NCBI GenBank assembly: GCA_029931535.1
Contig: JAQPZY010001164.1
Span: 1,284,501-1,348,500 of the forward strand
Source: Margaritifera margaritifera
Taxonomy: Eukaryota > Mollusca > Bivalvia > Unionida > Margaritiferidae
Direction of reading: 5' to 3'
DNA: 64,000 bases
The notes beneath the pieces are model-generated. The model had not been told where the DNA came from. It made no database searches and was given only the letters and a program-made list of their open reading frames with translations. Positions 58,480-64,000 of the stretch are shown here, piece after piece. The translations under genes were made by a program, and so were the position numbers. Numbering within the stretch: the first letter of the stretch is position 1; the number at the start of each line of letters is the position of its first letter.

Positions 58480-59260
58480 TAAAACCGCCTAAATCGTGAT
58501 AAAAACATACCATCACTACCAAAAACATCGTTAAATTTCACGTTTGAATCTGCTATGTATTGGCGAAATTTGCAATAGTGCTTTTCCTGTGTCGCAACCT
58601 TGCTCTTCTAAAATTAGTAGCTCTATTAGCCATTCAACAGTATCAGATCATGTCAAAAGAGACTTAATAATAGATGTACTGGTTTGTGTCTGTGCACCTA
58701 AATATACAAATCTCATATAATCTAATGCTTTATTTAACTTTAAAATACCTATATTTGTCAGATCGTTACTTACTCGTACAAATAAGTATGTTCAACTTGT
58801 TGGTTCATCTTTGTCCACCAGTGCATTCATTTCATCATGTGACAATGTTCACCAGTATTTAAAATACTTACTGGCTGGTTATATGTGTTCGTAAGCGACA
58901 AAAACAACAAAATGTATATGCTCTCCATTATTTATGTGTAAAGCTGTATATTTCTCTGGCCAATTATCTATAAAATATTTGTTGTGTTCTCTTGGTGTAT
59001 CTCCAGTAATGTTGTGGTGGAATTTTAAAACTGTTATTAAATTGTTTCACACAATGCTATTTTATCTGAATACTCAATCATCATGAGAAAGTATGTTACA
59101 TTCAGGCAGCTGTTCTCGCATTTGGGAATAAACATGAATTTTGTATACTGATTTGATTAGTTATGATATATTTTGTGTCTGTCAAACGCATTGAGAAAAT
59201 CCACAGCCGGCTGTTGCCGTTGACACTGCCAAGTTCTGTTGATCATATCAAACTTTCCTG
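58480..59260 (-). pseudogene. Unrecognised coding remnant with an HIH motif
   Basis: Minus-strand frames read HNKYFIDNWPEKYTALHINN, GEHIHFVVFVAYEHI (about 58990-58880), DLTNIGILKLNKALDYMRFV then YLGAQ, and ALLQISPIHSRFKREI. 'H-I-H' after a hydrophobic run is the form of the metal-binding motif in HUH-type Rep/NS1 nucleases, but a three-residue motif is thin evidence. The text is protein-like over about 250 codons, with stops. Confidence 0.35.
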
Positions 59261-59519
59261 TTACGCTGTGATCTGTGTTTCTTCACAGCGTCATCACTGA
59301 CGAATTTTAAAGTATAGTTATCAAAAATATGTATTAGTTTGCATGTGAAAAATTGGGTTTCGGAATAGTAAATTTGTATCTCGTTAAATTCAATTAATAT
59401 GTTAACTTGGATAATAGAAGTTAACCAATTTAATGCATTAAACTAAGTTGCAGGACAAGGGTACGGTACTGTAGTTGTTATTGTTTTCAATTTGTGGTCT
59501 ATTTATCTACGATAAAGTT

Positions 59520-59800
59520 TAAGTTTTGCTGACTAAATCTGTATGAAATTCGCTATTCTTGTGCAAATACATTGAACCTCTTATGTATTTGTTTCCCACG
59601 TTCAAGTGTAATTTTCTGTTGATTTTGCTCTCTGATCTGTGCATTTCCACCATTCTAATACCAGATGAATCTCGTGTCGTTTACATAGTCATTGCATCTT
59701 TGTTTTTCTGTAGTTCGTTTTACCATTTTATCATCGGTTTTCACTGCATTGGGAACATTTTACAACTACTATTGTTCCTACGGAAACCTCTCCGCTGAAT
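59520..59800 (-). pseudogene. Unrecognised coding remnant
   Basis: Pieces such as KRTTEKQRCNDYVNDTRFIW and AQIREQNQQKITLERGKQIH with KRFNVFAQE look like real protein, rich in charged residues, on the same strand as the HIH fragment. Family unknown. Confidence 0.3.
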
Positions 59801-60469
59801 CTGACCGTGCCATTTATTTTAGTAGTTTAATTTTAGTTACTATTAAATGGAAGTGCTGTGAAAACTCAATATTTAAACTCTGTACATTTGCGCACTATGA
59901 AACCTTGTATGCCAGCATGTACTCTTTTACATAGGATTTGTTGTTTAGTTTTGGGGAAATGTAGTTTTAATCAGTTTTATATTTTGTTAATGTTACCACT
60001 TTTCATTTCTTCTGTGATGTTATGAATGACCATATACAAGTGTTGCCTACGTTGAAATACCCTTGTGACGTGTTTCATGGCTACCATTTTGGCTGTTTAA
60101 CGATACCTTTTCGGGATGTACATTATTATCTCCATTTGGTTTTGTAACCAATATAAAGTCACATGAGGTACATGACTTAACTCCTTCCTTTTGTAATACG
60201 TGTGTTTTTTTTTATCACATCTATAACATCTAGAAAACTGTTATCTTTCAAAACCTCAAAGTTTTCATTCTTCTTAATACTGATATGTATGCACAGTGTT
60301 TCAAATGTCCCCGTAGGAGAGGATGTAGTAAAGGATGTTACAGCTCTTGTCATGAAAGGACAGCGAGGTGTGTCTTTGCCACATGATTTATTTTCATTTA
60401 AGTCTTTCCATTCACGTGCACTTAAGTGTTACCTTTCATTCTTATGGTCCTCCAAATACGTCAGACGTT

Positions 60470-61080
60470 GCATATGTCATCTTTTTGGTTGTATAGAGAT
60501 AATGCTTGTTCGTAAAGCATGCCCTCAATATCCTCTACATTGATGTCTTCAAGTATCTAAAGTGCCGGATCATCTAAAAGTACTTGCTTAATTTTGAACA
60601 TTTCCTCAGTAAAGTTTGGAAGGTATGCCTTTGCAAATTTAGTTTTGTATTTCGAAATCTGACTGTTTCACTAATTTTTTATTTAGGAGTTCTAAATGTA
60701 TCAGTTGTGAAATAACCGAATAGATTGCTCCATACTTTTGATGCTTTCTTCCTTGCTTGCTTCAGCTGGAGTCATGTCTATTAATGTATGAGGAGTATTA
60801 CTGCATTGATCAATAAGTTTGGTAAAACGTCAACCAATTTTCTGGTTTCATTGTGAATGCTGTTTTTCCACATCCAAGTCTTCAGAGTTCTGTTAAACCT
60901 TACCACGACAGATGTTTCCTGGCCTGAGTAAGTTCAAAAGTACGTGATTTTTTCTTTATCCAATTGTTTTGACTAGTATTTGTGTAAATGGACTTGCAGG
61001 ATAGTAGTAAAGATGCCTTAAATAGCATTCCTTTTTCATCCCGTAGAACTATACACAATTTCAAGAGAATACTTAACGCT
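60470..61080 (-). pseudogene. Polinton integrase (copy 2), internally deleted
   Basis: Minus strand: LRHLYYYPASP (about 61000, N-terminal integrase block), then almost directly RFNRTLKTWMWKNSIHNETR, LVDVLPNLL, SKVWSNLFGYF, KFAKAYLPNFTEEMFKIKQV and LEDINVEDIEGMLYEQALSL in several frames. In intact Polinton integrases these two parts are separated by the whole catalytic core. So the core between the N-terminal 'L-Y-x-D-P-x-x-P' block and the 'R-F-N-R-T-L-K' helix is gone. It is distinct from copy 1, which has its own C-terminal end at 49.0 kb. Confidence 0.83.
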
Positions 61081-61084
61081 TGAC

Positions 61085-62930
61085 AGATTGTCTTTATGCG
61101 TTATTAACAAGCGAAGAAAACATAAATCTAGATTATATCTCTGTTTTTGTCGAATCGTTGTAGATGGACCTTGTAAAGTTTACAATATCTTCGAGTTGTA
61201 TTGTACATTAAGCTGAATACAAAAGTGTATATTTACTAACATGAAATACGTAATTTATTCCTTCTTCATACAGTACTGTTTTACCAATCGTGCTATCGGG
61301 GTGATGATGATTATCTTGATATTATCATTACTGACCGTAATCTGTACATTTTCATCTTTTCTTGAACATTGCAGGATGTGTTTGTGAAAAAGGAAAGATG
61401 ACAGATGCAGAACATGAATGAGATTAACTTCATTAACGAAATGCATGTAGAACATTTCTGAGAACCAGAAGTCATGTGGTTAAATCTACTTTTTGTTTCT
61501 AAATAGCCATCATTATGATTATGTAAGCTGTAATAAAAAGTCCCTGTCAGATTTTATTGCACACTATGAAGAGTAGTCTATATTTATTTCAAAGATGGTA
61601 GTTTTCTTTCAGATTGGACGATACTGTGAGGGAATTTCCTACTTTATTCATTTTCATTGATATGTTGTGGGGAACTCAATGGCTACAAGGTACGCAAACG
61701 AAGGTTTTCTGATTGTTCAAGCATGACATTCTACATAAAATAGGTTCAGACAAGTGTTTTGGGGACACAATGGTATTAACAACAACAGTATAGCTACACA
61801 TATATGAGGAGTAAATATTATTAAAAGGTGAATACTCTTACACAACGTACTCTAGAACATAATAATCTCAATAACAAACATATTAAGTAATACGTTAACG
61901 TCATAAATAACATCACAACAACAACATCAACCAAGGGAACTGTATACCATTGCGTAGTTGCAAGAGTTTTGTTATCTCCATATATACTTATAAGTATTCA
62001 AGAATATATTGTAAGTTTCCCCCCACTGTAAGTATATTTCCTGGTTTCGACCATTTATAGATTTGTTCATTAACATATTGACTGCTCCCAAACCTTTTCC
62101 TACCTTATTTTTCATTATAAACGCAAGAAATCAACGAATTTTATTTGACGCTTACATATGAAGTTTGGTCTTATTTTATCTGATTTTACAACATACATTT
62201 CGTTTTCTTTAGAATCATAATTGATTTTTGCATCCCCACATACTTTCGTACTCTAAAGAAATTTTCATGTTTTATTTTATTAACAATACACAAACATTTT
62301 CATTAAATGTGCTGTACTATGGCTAATGTAACCACTTGTTTAAAAATGATCTTACCTTATATAATAGTTATTTACAAGCTATTTGGGTACATGAAATAAA
62401 TAATTGCTTGCTACAATGTATAGTAGTTCCACAAAACAATTTGTGTCCTCCACTATTAATAAGGTCGTTATTATTATGTATTATTCTATCATTCGGCAAG
62501 CTAGTGGCTGATAAGACCATTGTCATTCAGCGTAGAGCATTCTAACAGATGTGAAGAGCAGCTGAAGCCCCGTCGCCTCGTACCATAAATTGGAACCAAA
62601 GAGCTGTTACATCCAAACATCTAAGTTTCCTATAGCGTCAGAACAATCTTGAAAAGCATGAGGTCAAACAATTACTACTTTTCGTTTCCATTTTTTTAAT
62701 GCAAATAGTTAGAGCGTGAATGACATATTTGAACATCTTTCGTTTGGACTGCAAGTAATAATCTGATACAAGATATGCTATGCAAATGTATGATATCTTC
62801 ACTTCTGATTTTGTTTTTGCTGCTGTTGTTGTTTTCATTGTTTTGTCTTACTTTTTTTGTTTGTTTTTTTTTTACATTGGATATATACAATATTAAAGAG
62901 AGCTATAGTACCTTTGTATTTCAGCATTTA
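61085..62930. other. Right flank, no gene recognised
   Basis: AT-rich; 'ataatcatgatg'-type short runs only. If copy 2 of the Polinton extends rightward, its body is not recognisable here. Confidence 0.35.
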
Positions 62931-62936
62931 AAAGTG

Positions 62937-62938
<2 letters not shown>

Positions 62939-63010
<72 letters not shown>
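62939..63010. repeat. (TA)n microsatellite
   Basis: TA run with a single G, directly abutting the SINE at 63011. Confidence 0.97.
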
Positions 63011-63014
<4 letters not shown>

Positions 63015-63190
63015 TGGCAGAGCGTCGACTCGTAATCCAAGGTTCGCAGGTTCGATAACTGCTCATGCCAGTCGGGGTTGGTTGCCTCGGTGTGTCATTG
63101 GGTAAGGCACTTGTCTCCCATTTCGTCGTTAAGATATAGGCAATTATGTGTTCAAAGTGCCGTTAAAACCAACAAAACAAATAAATTATT
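63011..63190 (+). mobile_element. tRNA-derived SINE
   Basis: The head 'tagatggcagagcgtcgact' has a box A-like sequence (TGGCAGAGCG). 'ggttcgcaggttcgataact' contains a box B-like sequence (GGTTCGATAAC), 34 bp on. Then 'gtgtcattgggtaaggcact', a central segment of the kind shared among unrelated animal SINEs ('TTGGGCAAGGCACTT'). The tail is A-rich ('aaaaccaacaaaacaaataa'). Box spacing and order fit a RNA polymerase III promoter. Not a functional tRNA: the acceptor stem does not pair. Confidence 0.78.
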
Positions 63191-63676
63191 GGATTATGTC
63201 TCAACTTCTGACATGTTTAACGCTAAACGGTCGCATATCTAAAGTAGCAGGTTTTCTCCGGTTCTCCTTTTTCCTCCACCAGAAAGATCACATTACGCCA
63301 TCATCTGAGCTGTCTATAATGCTTCACTAACCGTTTTCGTTCATTTATGTTTAATTACTAAAAGAGAAAATGAATGTCAACGATCAATATCATCGAACTT
63401 TTTGCAGTCGGCTATTGCTAATGCTTTGTTACTACAACGTCTTTCTAAGAGCCAAGTTAGGTATTGAAGGTAATGGATATTTAATGTGGATGTTTGATCA
63501 TCGTTACAAATTAATCGAGAACTGATCACTAATTACTAGTAATATAGTTACATATCCTGCGCCTTCTTTTAGTGATTTTGTCATCCTTCCCTTTTTAGTA
63601 ATAAAGAATAAGTCGATTAGTAGCCCAGTCTTTACCATGTGATTGGATGAACCAATCCAATATTTTCGTACAAAAG
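63191..63676. other. Flank, no gene recognised
   Basis: AT-rich; nothing supportable seen. Confidence 0.35.
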
Positions 63677-63684
63677 GATATGGA

Positions 63685-63778
63685 TTAGTCTCAGTCTACC
63701 AGACTCTCCTGTGGCCGAGCGAAATCTTTGCCATACGTCACTCATGAAACCACGCGAGAGTCTGTTTGAACGAGACTA
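63685..63778. mobile_element. hAT-type MITE, 94 bp, with 8-bp target duplication
   Basis: The ends are inverted: 'tagtctcagtctaccagact' and, reverse-complemented, 'tagtctcgttcaaacagact', continuing 'ctc.(c/g)tgtgg'. On both sides lies 'gatatgga' (63677-63684 and 63779-63786), an exact 8-bp direct repeat. Eight-bp duplications and a TAG start are typical of hAT elements. There is no transposase. Confidence 0.85.
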
Positions 63779-64000
63779 GATATGGACAATCTAAAGTCAA
63801 TTTCAAACAAGTTCAATTTTCTGCAATGCATTGTGGGTATTACTTGTATCTTGTTATTTTTAAGGATCTTTTTCGTTGATCTTAGAGGTTAATTTTAGAT
63901 TGCAAATCGCCGACCGGTTGCTGTGCTATACCAATCCTCGCAGTCTGAATAGTTTATAATAACGTCAGTCATTAGTCATCTTACAGTCAGAATAGTTTCT

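Larger units (their letters stand above)
48990..61080 (-). mobile_element. Decayed Polinton/Maverick (adintovirus-like) element(s)
   Basis: The minus strand carries, in reading order, an unknown gene, packaging ATPase, capsid-type fragments, small hydrophobic protein, adenain-like protease, PLA2-like domain and integrase, plus an opposing plus-strand gene. These form the hallmark set of Polintons, animal DNA elements related to adenovirus-like viruses. A second integrase fragment at 60.5-61.1 kb means at least two copies contributed. A protein-primed DNA polymerase B was not found. Terminal inverted repeats were not identified, so the outer limits are approximate. All genes contain stops or frameshifts. 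Confidence 0.85.

Noticed and set aside
60202..60543. 113-codon plus-strand ORF
   Set aside because: Antisense of the integrase copy 2 tail region; no domain.
63011..63085. Functional tRNA gene
   Set aside because: Box A and box B are present, but the acceptor and anticodon stems do not pair; the central and tail parts identify a SINE.

Overview
This window is AT-rich, intron- and repeat-dense animal nuclear DNA. The evidence is spliced exons with GT/AG borders, many simple repeats, a tRNA-derived SINE, LINE, Ty3/gypsy and Polinton/Maverick remnants, and no bacterial gene layout. The species cannot be fixed from sequence alone. The repeat style (tandem units of about 144 bp, foldback elements, decayed Polintons) suits an aquatic invertebrate, perhaps a lophotrochozoan such as a mollusc; this is inference.

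The main host gene is an integrin beta subunit on the minus strand. I can follow it through ten consecutive exons from 20249 down to 2391, plus a plausible signal-peptide exon near 25.5 kb. All ten junctions keep the reading frame. The exons encode the PSI domain, the start of the hybrid domain and almost the whole beta-I (VWA-like) domain. The rest (second half of the hybrid domain, EGF repeats, membrane segment, tail) would lie beyond the left edge. The ligand-binding metal sites look partly altered: the MIDAS Asp, Ser, Glu and the later Asp are kept, but the ADMIDAS acidic pair is Glu-Lys.

The introns hold most of the rest of 0-25 kb: a 144-bp satellite array (7.2-8.7 kb), a 210-bp near-perfect palindrome (11.2 kb), a 63-bp minisatellite (11.5 kb), LINE and Tigger-like fragments, and a 4.6-kb element with inverted arms of 1.4-1.6 kb (20.3-24.9 kb). 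From 25.6 to 41 kb I see no host gene. That stretch holds microsatellites, a 57-bp minisatellite, a foldback element (31.1-31.7 kb), a broken transposon-type gene (32.3-34.0 kb, minus) and a LINE reverse transcriptase tail (35.7-36.5 kb, minus).

From 42.2 to 47.1 kb is a decayed Ty3/gypsy retrotransposon on the plus strand (gag, protease, RT, RNase H, integrase), followed by a MITE. From 49.0 to about 60 kb is a decayed Polinton/Maverick (adintovirus-like) element. In minus-strand reading order it has an unknown conserved gene, a packaging ATPase, capsid-type fragments, a small hydrophobic virion-type protein, an adenain-like cysteine protease, a phospholipase A2-like domain and an integrase, with an opposing plus-strand gene for a probable membrane protein. 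A second, internally deleted Polinton-type integrase at 60.5-61.1 kb shows that two copies are present. The window ends with a SINE and a hAT-type MITE that has clear 8-bp target duplications. Every mobile element gene seen carries stops or frameshifts.
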